Source: Azomonas macrocytogenes (lineage in GTDB: Bacteria > Pseudomonadota > Gammaproteobacteria > Pseudomonadales > Pseudomonadaceae). Taken from it: 64,000 nucleotides of DNA. Below, one piece after another: positions 46,868 through 55,425 of this stretch. The notes below the pieces were generated by a model, which was not told where the DNA came from, ran no database searches, and worked only from the letters and a program-made list of their open reading frames with translations. The first letter of the stretch is position 1. Each line of letters starts with the position of its first letter. The DNA lies in NCBI RefSeq assembly GCF_014191985.1, contig NZ_JACHXI010000022.1, positions 1-64,000 on the forward strand, written 5' to 3'. The position numbers and the translations under genes are program-made.

Positions 46868-47374
46868 CTAGCGTTTTTTCTTCGACGATACTTTCCCGAT
46901 TACACAATCGTTTTCATCAAAGCTTACTGTGCGGCTTTGGTGTCGATTAGCTTTGTAACGATAAACGCGTTTCCCATCATTGAATGTAATTGTGTCAGGT
47001 TTGCCCAAGGCACTTTCCACATCAGCTCGGCTTATTCCCGCGCGTATCTGCTTTTGGAGAATGGCTTTGCGCTTGTCTCTGTTTTCAAGAAGATTGCCGC
47101 AGCCATCGTCCTGCTGGCCAACAATCGTTAGCGTGTCATCATTGTGTTTCTTTACATCCTTCTGTTTTGGTGGTGATGAGATACTCTTGATGGCTGGACT
47201 GTTGGGTTGATTATGGTTCTCCTGCCACTGAGTGTTTTGATCGGCAGGACAGCCTTGTTGAGTAAAGGTGGTGTTCCCATTGCTATCGATACAGCGGTAA
47301 ATGCTGGCGGCATAAGGTATTTCGGGAATACCAAGTAGCAACACACTGGCGATTACGGGAACAGTCATACGCAT
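46868..47374 (-). CDS. DUF4124 domain secreted protein
   Basis: A 168-residue exported protein. Start at the ATG at 47374 gives the signal peptide MRMTVPVIASVLLLGIPE, preceded by AAGGAAG. The DUF4124 signature is IYRCIDSNGNTTFTQQGC just after the signal. The C-terminal half (RAGISRADVESALGKPDTI then RYKANRHQ) resembles the SmpA/OmlA-type repeat used by outer-membrane assembly proteins. Function unknown. It lies between the tRNAs and mgtE. Confidence 0.82.
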   Translation of the reverse strand: MRMTVPVIASVLLLGIPEIPYAASIYRCIDSNGNTTFTQQGCPADQNTQWQENHNQPNSPAIKSISSPPKQKDVKKHNDDTLTIVGQQDDGCGNLLENRDKRKAILQKQIRAGISRADVESALGKPDTITFNDGKRVYRYKANRHQSRTVSFDENDCVIGKVSSKKKR

Positions 47375-47727
47375 GGTTCGTCTTCCTTGACGTTGCTGCG
47401 CCATGGCTTGGGCATATGGTTGGCAAGTACCATTGACGCTTTATGCAAATGTAGTGGCGTGCGCTACCCATGCTTTATATATCTACATGCCTTCGCGCGA
47501 TTGGTTCGGGTTTTAGTCCTGTAACAGCTATATAAGAAATTGTTCTAGAGATCTATCAAGTGCATCCTTTCTTCTCTTAAATGTTATTATAAGTAAATTC
47601 GCCTTAAGGGCTCATGGAATAAACCCATGGACTTACCCAGTAGTCGCTCTGGACTTCCGTTTAATAATCCAATACTGACTGTTTGACTCTCTGGCACACC
47701 CCTATGCCAGAGGGGGGAGTGCGCCAT
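47375..47727. other. 353-bp gap between the DUF4124 gene and mgtE
   Basis: Divergent promoter region; relatively AT-rich from 47500 to 47610. No gene or known riboswitch was recognised. A magnesium-responsive leader for mgtE is possible but no M-box pattern was seen. Confidence 0.5.
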
Positions 47728-49173
47728 ATGACTGAAACAGAAGCCAAAAAAGCGCCAGAAGGCCCGCAGGACCGTTTAGCTCAGGTAGTTGACTTACTGC
47801 AGCGTCATAAGCTCATCGAAGACTTGACGCATCGCCAGGAAGGCGGACATCAAGCGTTGGTGGAAAGCTTGGTCCATCGACAAAATCTGGCCGAACTACA
47901 GCGAAAATTGAACGAGCTTCATCCTGCTGACGTAGCTCGTATCCTCGAAGCCTTGCCGTTTGAAGAACGTCTTACCATCTGGCAACTGGTTAAGGCGGAG
48001 CGGGATGGGGATATCCTGCTCGAAGTTTCCGATGCTGTCCGCGAGACCTTGATCGCCGATATGGACGATCATGAATTGTTGGCTGCGGCAAAGGAAATGA
48101 ATGCCGATGAGCTGGCTGACCTGGCACCGGAATTACCGCGAGATGTTGTCCATGAGCTGATGGAAAGCCTCGATGGGCAGCAGCGAGAAAGGGTGCGTTC
48201 GGCTCTTTCCTATGACAGCGATCAGGTTGGCGCCTTGATGAACTTCGGAATGGTCACTATCCGAGAAGACGTCAGCCTTGAAGTCGTTCTGCGTTACCTG
48301 CGTCGCTTGAAAGAACTACCAGGACATACTGATAAGCTTTTCGTTGTCGATTACGATGGTGTGCTTAAAGGTGTTCTGCCAATCAAGCGCCTTCTGGTCA
48401 ATGATCCTGAGAAGCAAGTCAGCGACGTGATGGCCAGCGACCCGGTGACCTTCCATCCTGACGAAGATGCCTATGAGGCTGCGCAGGCCTTCGAGCGTTA
48501 CGATCTGGTGTCGTCACCTGTCGTAGATAAGAATGGCAAATTGATCGGTCGCCTGACCATTGACGAAATTGTCGACCTGATTCGCGAGGAAAGCGAAAGC
48601 GAAGTCCTCAACATGGCAGGTCTGCGCGAAGAAGAAGATATATTTGCTTCTGTCTGGAGATCGCTGCGTAACCGTTGGGCTTGGCTAGCCATTAATCTGG
48701 TTACTGCTTTCGCAGCTTCAAGAGTCATCGGCTTGTTCGGGGATGCGATAGAGCGCCTGGTGGCTCTGGCAGCATTGATGCCTATCGTGGCGGGGATCGG
48801 TGGCAATTCAGGCAACCAGACTATCACCATGATTGTCCGTGCCATGGCTCTGGATCAGCTCGGATCTGGAAATACGTTACGTTTGCTGCGTAAAGAGCTT
48901 GGCGTTTCGTTGATCAATGGATTGATCTGGGGAGGAGTCATTGGCGTCGTTGCCTGGCTGTTATATGACAGCTGGAAATTGGGCGCTGTCATGGTCGCAG
49001 CCATGACACTCAACTTGCTGCTTGCAGCATTCATGGGGGTGCTTATTCCAATGACCTTGGCAAAGCTTGGGAAAGATCCAGCAATGGGTGCCAGCGTAAT
49101 GATTACGGCAGTTACCGATAGCGGTGGCTTTCTTATTTTCCTTGGCCTTGCGACTTTCTTCCTTATGGGATAG
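47728..49173 (+). CDS. mgtE: Magnesium transporter MgtE
   Basis: Dimeric Mg2+ channel of 481 residues. The cytoplasmic N domain (helical repeats, HPADVARILEALPFEERL) and two CBS domains (with LPIKRLLVNDPEKQVSDVM and YDLVSSPVVDKNGKLIG) precede five membrane helices in the C-terminal third, including PIVAGIGGNSGNQ and the pore-proximal TAVTDSGGFLIFLG. The chosen ATG at 47728 has GGGGGGAG before it. Mg2+ binding between the CBS domains closes the channel in homologues. Confidence 0.96.
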   Translation: MTETEAKKAPEGPQDRLAQVVDLLQRHKLIEDLTHRQEGGHQALVESLVHRQNLAELQRKLNELHPADVARILEALPFEERLTIWQLVKAERDGDILLEVSDAVRETLIADMDDHELLAAAKEMNADELADLAPELPRDVVHELMESLDGQQRERVRSALSYDSDQVGALMNFGMVTIREDVSLEVVLRYLRRLKELPGHTDKLFVVDYDGVLKGVLPIKRLLVNDPEKQVSDVMASDPVTFHPDEDAYEAAQAFERYDLVSSPVVDKNGKLIGRLTIDEIVDLIREESESEVLNMAGLREEEDIFASVWRSLRNRWAWLAINLVTAFAASRVIGLFGDAIERLVALAALMPIVAGIGGNSGNQTITMIVRAMALDQLGSGNTLRLLRKELGVSLINGLIWGGVIGVVAWLLYDSWKLGAVMVAAMTLNLLLAAFMGVLIPMTLAKLGKDPAMGASVMITAVTDSGGFLIFLGLATFFLMG

Positions 49174-49225
49174 GTGAGATTAGAAGGCCGGTAGTCAAAC
49201 CGGCTTTCCAGGTGCTGGATTTAAA

Positions 49226-49552
49226 TTACTTTTCTTCGGTATCTATCGTTAGGTCTTGGGCGATCAAAGAGATCAGGGCATTTTGCTGTCGCTTGGATAG
49301 TTGGCGAAAACGCTGAAGCAATTCGCGCTCGTGAAGAGATAGGTCCGGATTATCCAGACGCATATTCAAATCATCGTCCAGGGCTCCCTCTTGAAAAAGG
49401 CTTTGCTCTAATCGGGCGATTATTTCAGAGTTCATACTGCGATGATGATTACGAGCCACCTCTGCTATACGGTCTCGCATGCCATCGGGTAACCGAACCA
49501 CAAATTTATCAGCCGTTCGGCTGGAAAAAACTGCCTGTTTCATAGGGCGCAT
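49226..49552 (-). CDS. amrZ: AmrZ-type Arc/MetJ ribbon-helix-helix regulator
   Basis: A 108-residue DNA-binding protein nearly collinear with P. aeruginosa AmrZ. The ribbon strand is [14 protein letters not shown] followed by [19 protein letters not shown]. The C-terminal part [23 protein letters not shown] is the tetramerisation region. In P. aeruginosa AmrZ controls alginate, twitching, flagella and c-di-GMP genes, which fits the nearby flagellar block. Start at 49552; an ATG at 49543 also possible. Upstream DNA is AT-rich. Confidence 0.93.
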   Translation of the reverse strand: MRPMKQAVFSSRTADKFVVRLPDGMRDRIAEVARNHHRSMNSEIIARLEQSLFQEGALDDDLNMRLDNPDLSLHERELLQRFRQLSKRQQNALISLIAQDLTIDTEEK

Positions 49553-49817
49553 ATCTTACCGGTTAGTCGTTGGGCGATGCTGGCGTTGCGATTGCAATTA
49601 TCACCGGTCTGACAATTGAATTTCGCCTGCCGTTCCATGGCCAGCCTTATATATTTTTATTCGCCAGCTCAGTTATTTTTTGCCGATTATGCGCCTGCTG
49701 ATTACTTTCATGGAAGCGCCAATGAGTGCGATTCCGATATCTGAATCTAAAAATATGAAGTTTTGGAAAATACCCGCCACTTAATATTGGGCGGATATGG
49801 AGAGATACATGTAAAGC

Positions 49818-50000
49818 CTATCGCAAGATCGGGTCGAATTTGATTTTGCGACCTTTCAGTAGGGCTAACAAAAAAACTATGCCAAATACTATCGAGCCTA
49901 TACAACCCAGGCGATTCATGAAACTTGATTCGAGGCTCAGTATCGCGACAGCTCCGCAGACTAGAATGGCAAACAAGGAAAAAATGGCTGTTTTCGACAT
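49818..50000 (-). CDS. Small membrane protein of unknown function
   Basis: A 60-residue ORF with a strong GAGGAGAAC ribosome-binding site eight bases before the ATG. It has two hydrophobic helices (residues about 4-20 and 31-48) and a basic C-terminus (KGRKIKFDPILR), so it is likely an inner-membrane hairpin with the tail in the cytoplasm. I do not recognise the family. It is 36 bp downstream of the next small ORF on the same strand and may share its transcript. It sits in AT-rich DNA near amrZ. Confidence 0.7.
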   Translation of the reverse strand: MSKTAIFSLFAILVCGAVAILSLESSFMNRLGCIGSIVFGIVFLLALLKGRKIKFDPILR

Positions 50001-50036
50001 GTTTTTGTTCTCCTCGCTAAGGCAGTCCTGTTTGGG

Positions 50037-50237
50037 TCAAAAAGTCCAGCGCTGGGTTTCTTGTGATAGATGAGTAAATTCCGCAGTGTCGGCGGCAAAT
50101 ACAATACCGGAACGGTGCTCCTGCAATGCATACGTGGTGGCGTGTGCTTGAGAAGCTGTTTTTTCGTCAGTCATAAAGGGGGCGATTATGATCGAAGCCA
50201 AAAAAGCTGCGCTTGCTACGAATAATGCATATGGCAT
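50037..50237 (-). CDS. Small exported or membrane-anchored protein
   Basis: A 66-residue ORF with a hydrophobic N-terminus (ALFVASAAFLASIIIAPF) that could be a signal peptide or anchor, followed by a polar tail (HATTYALQEHRSGIVFAAD). AAGGAAA precedes the ATG at 50237. Family not recognised. It is upstream of and probably co-transcribed with the 60-residue membrane ORF. Both lie in AT-rich sequence, unlike most of the window. Confidence 0.65.
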   Translation of the reverse strand: MPYALFVASAAFLASIIIAPFMTDEKTASQAHATTYALQEHRSGIVFAADTAEFTHLSQETQRWTF

Positions 50238-50541
50238 GGCGTTTCCTTCGCTGTTCTCATTAGTCAGTCCATGTCGCTCTGAGAAAATGCAGGTCTCATG
50301 CCATTTTTTGATTGTTATTTTGTTTTAAAAATCAATAAATTATATATTTTTATTGCGATAATCCCATGCATTTTGCATGAGGTGGTGTTTTTCATAGTGC
50401 ATTTTGCAATGTCGATTTTTGTTGTTGTCCCTAAGGGATACCATCAACCCTGTGTCGCATGACAAGAAGGGGGGTTGTCGTTAGAATATATGCCCGCATA
50501 AGGCCTTGCCTGTTGCTCGTTGGTATTTATCGATGGCCTGT
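50238..50541. other. 304-bp AT-rich gap with a duplicated TGCATTTTGCA
   Basis: Contains two copies of TGCATTTTGCA at 50367-50377 and 50398-50408, 31 bp apart start to start. The first is within CATGCA-TTT-TGCATG. Most of 50290-50430 is A+T. The gap lies between a minus-strand small ORF and a plus-strand tRNA, so the repeats could control either. Nothing else is recognised. Confidence 0.6.
50367..50408. repeat. Tandem TGCATTTTGCA operator-like repeat
   Basis: The 11-mer TGCATTTTGCA occurs twice with 20 bases between, about three helical turns from start to start. Each unit is an imperfect palindrome (TGCA-TTT-TGCA). The binding protein is unknown. Confidence 0.55.
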
Positions 50542-50618
50542 GTCCCAGTAGCTCAATTGGATAGAGCATCCCCCTCCTAAGGGGAAGGTTGGTGGTTCGA
50601 ACCCACTCTGGGATACCA
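50542..50618 (+). tRNA. tRNA-Arg(CCU)
   Basis: A 77-nt tRNA with encoded CCA. Acceptor GTCCCAG pairs with CTGGGAT, anticodon loop CTCCTAA gives CCU (reads AGG), discriminator A, and T-loop TTCGAAC. It is an isolated tRNA gene in AT-rich surroundings. Confidence 0.96.
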
Positions 50619-50807
50619 TTAAAGTTTTGATAGTTGCGTTTGCCAACTCTTGAACTTTGGTTTTTATATATCGGTAGACTTGCTGGGTTAGTTGTGCACG
50701 AGTTACTGAGTGCAGTGTTGAGCTTCGGTTTCTATACTGCGAGCGGGCTCGTTTGAGGTTGGTTTGTTTCTGGGGTTATCAAATGACTAACTGGTGTCAA
50801 TGATATT

Positions 50808-51527
50808 TTATCGTGATGCTTTTTGAAGTTGATTGACGAATAGCTCTATCTTGCGTTGAATAAAGCCATCCAGCAAATGAAAGCGAAATCCATATAACGT
50901 ATGGTTTCGTGCTTCATCGTGGTGAAAATGCCGTAGCTCCACCGCTATTTCGATATTGCCGAACGGTAATTGTGTAAAAAATTTCTCATAAATCGTGCCG
51001 GCTTGAAGCTTATGCTTGATAGGTCCGTCGACTTTCAATCGACATCCGCCGACAGATATATCTATTAACTGACCTTCCAGCGCCAGGTTGCTACGAGAAT
51101 CCGTTAATTTTGCGCTTGCCTTGAACGTCAATATAGCCCTGTAGGCATTACGGCGTTGGTGATAGCTGAGTTGCTGCGGAATTTTTACCCAATGACAAGG
51201 AGCCTCATCCACTTCGTCCGGGATAGCTGCTTGTCTGTTTTCCCATAGTATGCGAGCGCCTTCATGGAACGCTTCGATCTTGAAGTATTCGCCGTTGCGC
51301 ATGTGGCGTTCGCCGTCACTTGGAATGACTTCATCAAGCATCAAGTAGCCTTCTTCCCGGTCGATATCTATCAAGTAACTTCGATAGCTGGAGCCGCGTT
51401 CGAGAAAACGAATGGTCAGGGGAGTGTGATTGGCTTGAAGAGGGCGCAGGGCTGCAACTATCTCGACAACGGATGCCAGGATTTGAGGTGGCCGAGGGCC
51501 TTCTTCTTTGGAAAATGGGTTTGACAC
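50808..51527 (-). CDS. flgZ: FlgZ/YcgR-type c-di-GMP flagellar brake
   Basis: PilZ-domain protein that slows or reorients the flagellum when c-di-GMP is high. The N-terminal YcgR domain has GSSYRSYLIDIDREEGYLMLDEVIP; the PilZ domain has the c-di-GMP-binding YHQRRNAYR (RxxxR) and DISVGGCRL (DxSxxG). The start is uncertain: I prefer GTG at 51527 (239 residues), with GGAG upstream, but TTG at 51545 or GTG at 51542 is possible. It follows flgN on the same strand, as in other pseudomonads. Confidence 0.9.
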   Translation of the reverse strand: MSNPFSKEEGPRPPQILASVVEIVAALRPLQANHTPLTIRFLERGSSYRSYLIDIDREEGYLMLDEVIPSDGERHMRNGEYFKIEAFHEGARILWENRQAAIPDEVDEAPCHWVKIPQQLSYHQRRNAYRAILTFKASAKLTDSRSNLALEGQLIDISVGGCRLKVDGPIKHKLQAGTIYEKFFTQLPFGNIEIAVELRHFHHDEARNHTLYGFRFHLLDGFIQRKIELFVNQLQKASR

Positions 51528-51562
51528 GCGCTCTGGCTCCACCAAGAGGCTGGTTTGGTGTA

Positions 51563-52036
51563 TCAGGCCTGACTCAAAGGGCGTTGCCAGCCATGCTTTG
51601 CTGTCGATCCGTGTTTATCGTAAAGCCTGGGTGATTCGGTGCAGCCATGCAGAATTACATTCAGCATATTCTCGACAGCTGTCTTGCCGGCACGGATCAA
51701 GCGCCCGTTGTTTTCGTTTGTTGTCCGGCAGTCTTCAATCAATTCTGCAAGCTTCTCAGCCTGTGACAGGATCTGCTCTCGGTTTTCCATCATCATGATC
51801 AGGGCCTTGAGTCCTGTGTGATCGACTGGCAGTCGATGAGCAGCCAGCAGCTCGCTGCGTTGGTTACCATGTTTGCCAAGCAGGGCAATGAGTGGCTGTT
51901 TTTGCGCCAATATTGTTTCAAGGCATGCAAGATTGCGTTCTTTCAATGCCTGGAATTCCTGTTTTGTCAGGTCGAGAAGTTCCTGAGCTGCCTCGATATC
52001 GTTTGCAAGCTGTTGAGGCAATTCGATCTGTTTCAT
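51563..52036 (-). CDS. flgN: Flagellar export chaperone FlgN
   Basis: A 157-residue coiled-coil chaperone for the hook-associated proteins FlgK and FlgL. The heptad-rich helices LANDIEAAQELLDLTKQEFQALKER and QAEKLAELIEDCRTTNENNGRLI are the family core. Start ATG at 52036. It follows flgM by 38 bp and should be transcribed from the same FliA promoter. FlgK is encoded at the far end of the window. Confidence 0.88.
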   Translation of the reverse strand: MKQIELPQQLANDIEAAQELLDLTKQEFQALKERNLACLETILAQKQPLIALLGKHGNQRSELLAAHRLPVDHTGLKALIMMMENREQILSQAEKLAELIEDCRTTNENNGRLIRAGKTAVENMLNVILHGCTESPRLYDKHGSTAKHGWQRPLSQA

Positions 52037-52074
52037 GGCGAGTTCCAGGGAATGATGTATGCAGCGCGAGGTAC

Positions 52075-52398
52075 TCAGGATTCGAAATCGAGCAGCTTGG
52101 AAGCGAGGCGTTCGCTGTCGACACGATAGGAACCATCAGAGATTGCCTGTTTGATCTGGGTAACGCGTTCCGAGTCGACTTCAGGTAGGTCGCGAAGGTT
52201 TTCGGAAGCCTGCTTGATCTTTTGCGCCTCGGGACTGAGGTTGACACTTTCTCCAGTAGTAATGGCAACTTGCTCGCTCTTTGGCTCACTGGTTATGGGC
52301 GAGGAGGCCGGGTCGGTTTTGCCGGCACCTTGTGTACCGCTCGTTCGTCCATTGGTGGTGATGCTGGAGTTATGCGGCCTATCGAATTCGATGACCAT
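52075..52398 (-). CDS. flgM: Anti-sigma-28 factor FlgM
   Basis: Binds and inhibits FliA until it is secreted through the completed hook. The ATG at 52398 ([10 protein letters not shown]) gives 107 residues. The Ser/Thr-rich disordered N-terminal half is followed by the FliA-binding helices [38 protein letters not shown] and [17 protein letters not shown] ribosome-binding site and a FliA promoter lie upstream, so FliA drives its own inhibitor. Confidence 0.93.
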   Translation of the reverse strand: MVIEFDRPHNSSITTNGRTSGTQGAGKTDPASSPITSEPKSEQVAITTGESVNLSPEAQKIKQASENLRDLPEVDSERVTQIKQAISDGSYRVDSERLASKLLDFES

Positions 52399-52433
52399 GT
52401 TCGTGAACCTCGAAAAGAGTCTGTGTCTGTCTT

Positions 52434-52460
52434 GTATCGGCATTGCCAGGAAAAGCTTTA
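52434..52460 (-). promoter_or_regulatory. FliA (sigma-28) promoter of flgM-flgN
   Basis: On the minus strand TAAAGCTT (52460-52453), 11 bases, then GCCGATAC (52441-52434). Sigma-28 consensus is TAAAGTTT-N11-GCCGATAA, so each box has one mismatch and the spacing is exact. Transcription would start near 52427, about 29 bases before the flgM ATG. Confidence 0.9.
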
Positions 52461-52535
52461 ATGGGGTTTTCGAGGCTTGCCGATCTGTCTGTCGGATTGA
52501 TCGGGGTAAGCTATCGTGCATCGCCGTGTATGGCA

Positions 52536-53291
52536 TCATATGTCGACTTCGACCTGTCCCGGCCCGGTAACCCTTGCCTTGAGCATGCGTCCCGAGCTCA
52601 GGTTCTTGACCCTGATCTGTTGCCCCGGAGCGCCGCCAGCAAGGGCTTCACCCATCATGCGTACGTTCATGCCGCCGCTTGTGGCATTGATGACGACATG
52701 ATCGCCTTTGCGAACGGTTTCGGCCAATGCCAAGGCCGAGGGCGATAGTGTTTGATCGATTGGAAGCGGACGCATCAATTTGCTGCCGAGCACTTGGTCC
52801 AGATCTATCAGGTAGCCTTGGGAAAGTAGTCCGATATCGCGCTCTGCCAGGGCAACATCCAGATTTCCAAGCACAGTATTTCTTTGCAGTGGGCGGGCGG
52901 CGACGACTACCTTCCGGTAAAGGCGTACTCGTGCAGGCACGAAGACGGTCCAGGAATTCGTTCCTGCGCAGCGGATCTGTACGGTTACTCGGCCGACAGG
53001 TTGAGCAGGGCTTTCCAGCTTCGCACCGACAGGGCCGTCGCATTCTGCCAGTCGCAAGCGTGGGTCTGGCCTGTTCACGTCTATTTCGTGGCGTCCCTGG
53101 ATCGAGCCCTGCCGTAAATACTCTTCAACCGCACGCTCAAGAAACTCCTGCGTTACGTCGATAAGCTGGGCGGAAAGTGTCATCGCCTGGATATTGGATA
53201 TGTGGCTGGTGAGGTGCACAACCGATAGCAGGACAAGAGTCCGTGTTGTTTTTTTGCTGAGACGTCGAAAATAAGTCGGTTTTTTATTCAT
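52536..53291 (-). CDS. flgA: Flagellar P-ring assembly chaperone FlgA
   Basis: Periplasmic chaperone for FlgI P-ring assembly. From the ATG at 53291 ([13 protein letters not shown]) it has 251 residues with a signal peptide ([21 protein letters not shown]). The SAF domain pattern [21 protein letters not shown] and the C-terminal [19 protein letters not shown] are diagnostic. The stop lies 137 bp before flgM. A sigma-54-like element sits so close to the ATG that the leader would be about one base (separate entry). FlgI is encoded near 61,000. Confidence 0.94.
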   Translation of the reverse strand: MNKKPTYFRRLSKKTTRTLVLLSVVHLTSHISNIQAMTLSAQLIDVTQEFLERAVEEYLRQGSIQGRHEIDVNRPDPRLRLAECDGPVGAKLESPAQPVGRVTVQIRCAGTNSWTVFVPARVRLYRKVVVAARPLQRNTVLGNLDVALAERDIGLLSQGYLIDLDQVLGSKLMRPLPIDQTLSPSALALAETVRKGDHVVINATSGGMNVRMMGEALAGGAPGQQIRVKNLSSGRMLKARVTGPGQVEVDI

Positions 53292-53302
53292 ACGCTCGAT
53301 CA

Positions 53303-53318
53303 AGCAAGCAGCATGCCG
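53303..53318 (-). promoter_or_regulatory. Sigma-54-like element at the flgA start
   Basis: The minus strand reads CGGCATGCTGCTTGCT: GG and GC separated by 10 bases and TTGCT at -12. The predicted start of transcription, about 12 bases after the GC, falls at or one base before the flgA ATG. It may be real with a leaderless transcript, or a chance match. Confidence 0.4.
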
Positions 53319-53352
53319 CAGGATCAGGTTCGAACACATGAGAGGAGTTTGC

Positions 53353-54291
53353 ATGGCCGGCATATTGGACTCGGTTAATCAGCGTACCCAGCTTGTCGGG
53401 CAGAATCGGTTGGAGCTGCTGTTGTTCCGGCTTGATGGGCGACAGCTGTATGGCATCAATGTCTTCAAGGTAAAAGAGGTCTTGCAGTGCCCGCGACTGA
53501 CTGTCATGCCCAGGTCCAGCAAGCTGGTGCGAGGGGTGGCAAGCATCCGTGGCAGTACGTTGCCGATCCTCGATCTGGCCATGGCTACGGGCAAACCAGC
53601 CTTGCAGGAACTGGCCAATACCTTTGCCATCATTACCGAATACAACAACTGTGTTCTGGGTTTTCTGGTGCGTTCGGTCGAGCGCATCATCAACATGAAC
53701 TGGGAAGAAATTCTCCCGCCGCCGAAAGGGGCCGGGCGCGATCACTATCTCACCGCTGTCACGCATGTAGAGGGCGAGTTGGTCGAGATTCTCGATGTGG
53801 AAAAGATTCTGGCCGAAGTGGCGCCCGTGCCCGCTGAAATTTCCGCCAGTGTAATGAGTCGGGCAGTACAGTCGAAGGCCAGGATTGACTCCGTACGAAT
53901 TCTGATCGTCGACGATTCATCCGTGGCCCGAAAGCAGGTTGCGCGCTGCCTGGAACAAATCGGGATCGAAGTCATGTCGCTCAACGATGGCCGACAGGCC
54001 TTGAATTATCTGAAGGCGCTTGCCGATGGCGGGCAGAACCCGGCAGAAGAATTATTGATGCTGATTTCGGATATCGAGATGCCGGAAATGGATGGCTATA
54101 CCCTGACTACAGAAATTCGCCATGATCCCCGCATGAAAGATTTGTACATACTCCTGCATACTTCGCTGTCCGGGGTATTCAACCTGGCGATGGTAAAGCG
54201 AGTCGGAGCAGATGATTTTCTCGCCAAATTTCAGGCGGATGAACTGGCTGGCCGGGTACTGGAAAGGATCAGGGTTGCAGATAACGGATAA
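53353..54291 (+). CDS. cheV: Chemotaxis protein CheV
   Basis: CheW-receiver fusion that couples chemoreceptors to CheA. The ATG at 53353 (MAGILDSVNQRTQ) gives 312 residues. The CheW part has LLFRLDGRQLYGINVFKVKEVL and RGSTLPILDLA; the receiver has RILIVDDSSVARK and the acceptor Asp in LISDIEMPEMDGY. GAGGAG precedes the start. It is divergent from flgA, and cheR follows with 93 bp between. Confidence 0.95.
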   Translation: MAGILDSVNQRTQLVGQNRLELLLFRLDGRQLYGINVFKVKEVLQCPRLTVMPRSSKLVRGVASIRGSTLPILDLAMATGKPALQELANTFAIITEYNNCVLGFLVRSVERIINMNWEEILPPPKGAGRDHYLTAVTHVEGELVEILDVEKILAEVAPVPAEISASVMSRAVQSKARIDSVRILIVDDSSVARKQVARCLEQIGIEVMSLNDGRQALNYLKALADGGQNPAEELLMLISDIEMPEMDGYTLTTEIRHDPRMKDLYILLHTSLSGVFNLAMVKRVGADDFLAKFQADELAGRVLERIRVADNG

Positions 54292-54384
54292 TACATGCGT
54301 TGTAGGCGGCCTGGCACGGTAGCGAATCGCTGGCGAAGTTTTACTGTCGTTTCATGAAACGTTGAGTTTAGGCGAACGAACCAA

Positions 54385-55218
54385 GTGTCATTCAATCCTG
54401 ATTTCGAGCAGTTCCGGGTTTTCCTGGAGAAGACCAGTGGCATTGAGCTGGGAAGCAACAAGCAGTATCTGGTGTCCAGCCGTCTCAACAGATTAATGGA
54501 GCAGCAAGGGCTGAAGAGTCTGGGCGATCTGGTTGCGCGGATTCAGACCCAGCCGCGCAGTGGGCTGCGTGAGCAGGTAATCGATGCGATGACGACCAAC
54601 GAAACCCTGTGGTTTCGCGATACCTATCCGTTCGAGGTCCTGAAACAACGCATTCTGCCTGAGATACTCAAGGCGAACCCCGGACAGCGCTTGCGCCTCT
54701 GGTCGGCGGCCTGTTCTTCAGGGCAGGAGCCTTACTCGCTGGCCATGACCGTCGACGAGTTCGAACGCAGTAATCCGGCCCGTTTGAAAGCCGGCATACA
54801 GGGCGTACAGATAGTTGCGACCGATCTTTCCGGCTCGATGCTGACCGCCTGCAAGGCTGGCGAATACGATAGCCTGGCGATAGGCCGGGGACTTTCCCGG
54901 GAGCGTTTACAGCGTTATTTCGAGCCAGCAGGCCCTGCGCGCTGGGCGATAAAGCCGCAGATCAAATCCCGTGTCGAGTTTCGCTCGCTCAATCTGCTTG
55001 ATAGCTATGCCATTCTGGGAAAGTTCGACATCGTGTTCTGTCGCAACGTACTGATCTATTTTTCCGCCGCTATGAAGAAGGACATCCTGGCTCGCATCCA
55101 TGGTGTGCTGAAGCCGGGTGGCTATCTGTTCCTCGGCGCGTCCGAAGCGCTCAATGGCCTGCCGGATCTCTATCAGATGGTGCAGTGCAAGCCGGGCATC
55201 ATCTATAAGGCCAAGTAG
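54385..55218 (+). CDS. cheR: Chemotaxis methyltransferase CheR
   Basis: SAM-dependent methyltransferase that methylates chemoreceptor glutamates. The 277-residue product has the N-terminal helical domain and the methyltransferase core LRLWSAACSSGQEPYSLAM, VATDLSGSML and FCRNVLIYFS. Start is GTG at 54385. The cheV-cheR pair before flgB matches the P. putida-type order. Confidence 0.95.
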   Translation: MSFNPDFEQFRVFLEKTSGIELGSNKQYLVSSRLNRLMEQQGLKSLGDLVARIQTQPRSGLREQVIDAMTTNETLWFRDTYPFEVLKQRILPEILKANPGQRLRLWSAACSSGQEPYSLAMTVDEFERSNPARLKAGIQGVQIVATDLSGSMLTACKAGEYDSLAIGRGLSRERLQRYFEPAGPARWAIKPQIKSRVEFRSLNLLDSYAILGKFDIVFCRNVLIYFSAAMKKDILARIHGVLKPGGYLFLGASEALNGLPDLYQMVQCKPGIIYKAK

Positions 55219-55372
55219 GCGATAGCTGTTTTGGCCTTTTTCCTGTTCTTGATGGCGTCAAGCTCCTGCCGCCATGGTCGCGATAACTCCTCCTGATACG
55301 GGATTTTCTTGCCGTTATCCGTAAGGTTTTTGGCGTTGATTGTTAACTGTTTGATTTTTTTGTTTAATTTTA

Positions 55373-55389
55373 TTGGTATGGCTTTTGCT
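55373..55389 (+). promoter_or_regulatory. Sigma-54 promoter of flgBCDE
   Basis: TTGGTATGGCTTTTGCT: GG (55375-55376) and GC (55387-55388) are 10 bases apart with TTTGC at -12. The predicted start near 55400 leaves about 25 bases of leader before flgB. Rod-hook genes are sigma-54 dependent in Pseudomonas. Confidence 0.82.
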
Positions 55390-55425
55390 GTAACCCTGTG
55401 ACCATCGCTCAACAGGGTTTTGATC

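Noticed and set aside
50542-50618. Island insertion at tRNA-Arg(CCU)
   Set aside because: No integrase gene, no repeated tRNA 3' end and core flagellar genes begin 190 bp downstream.
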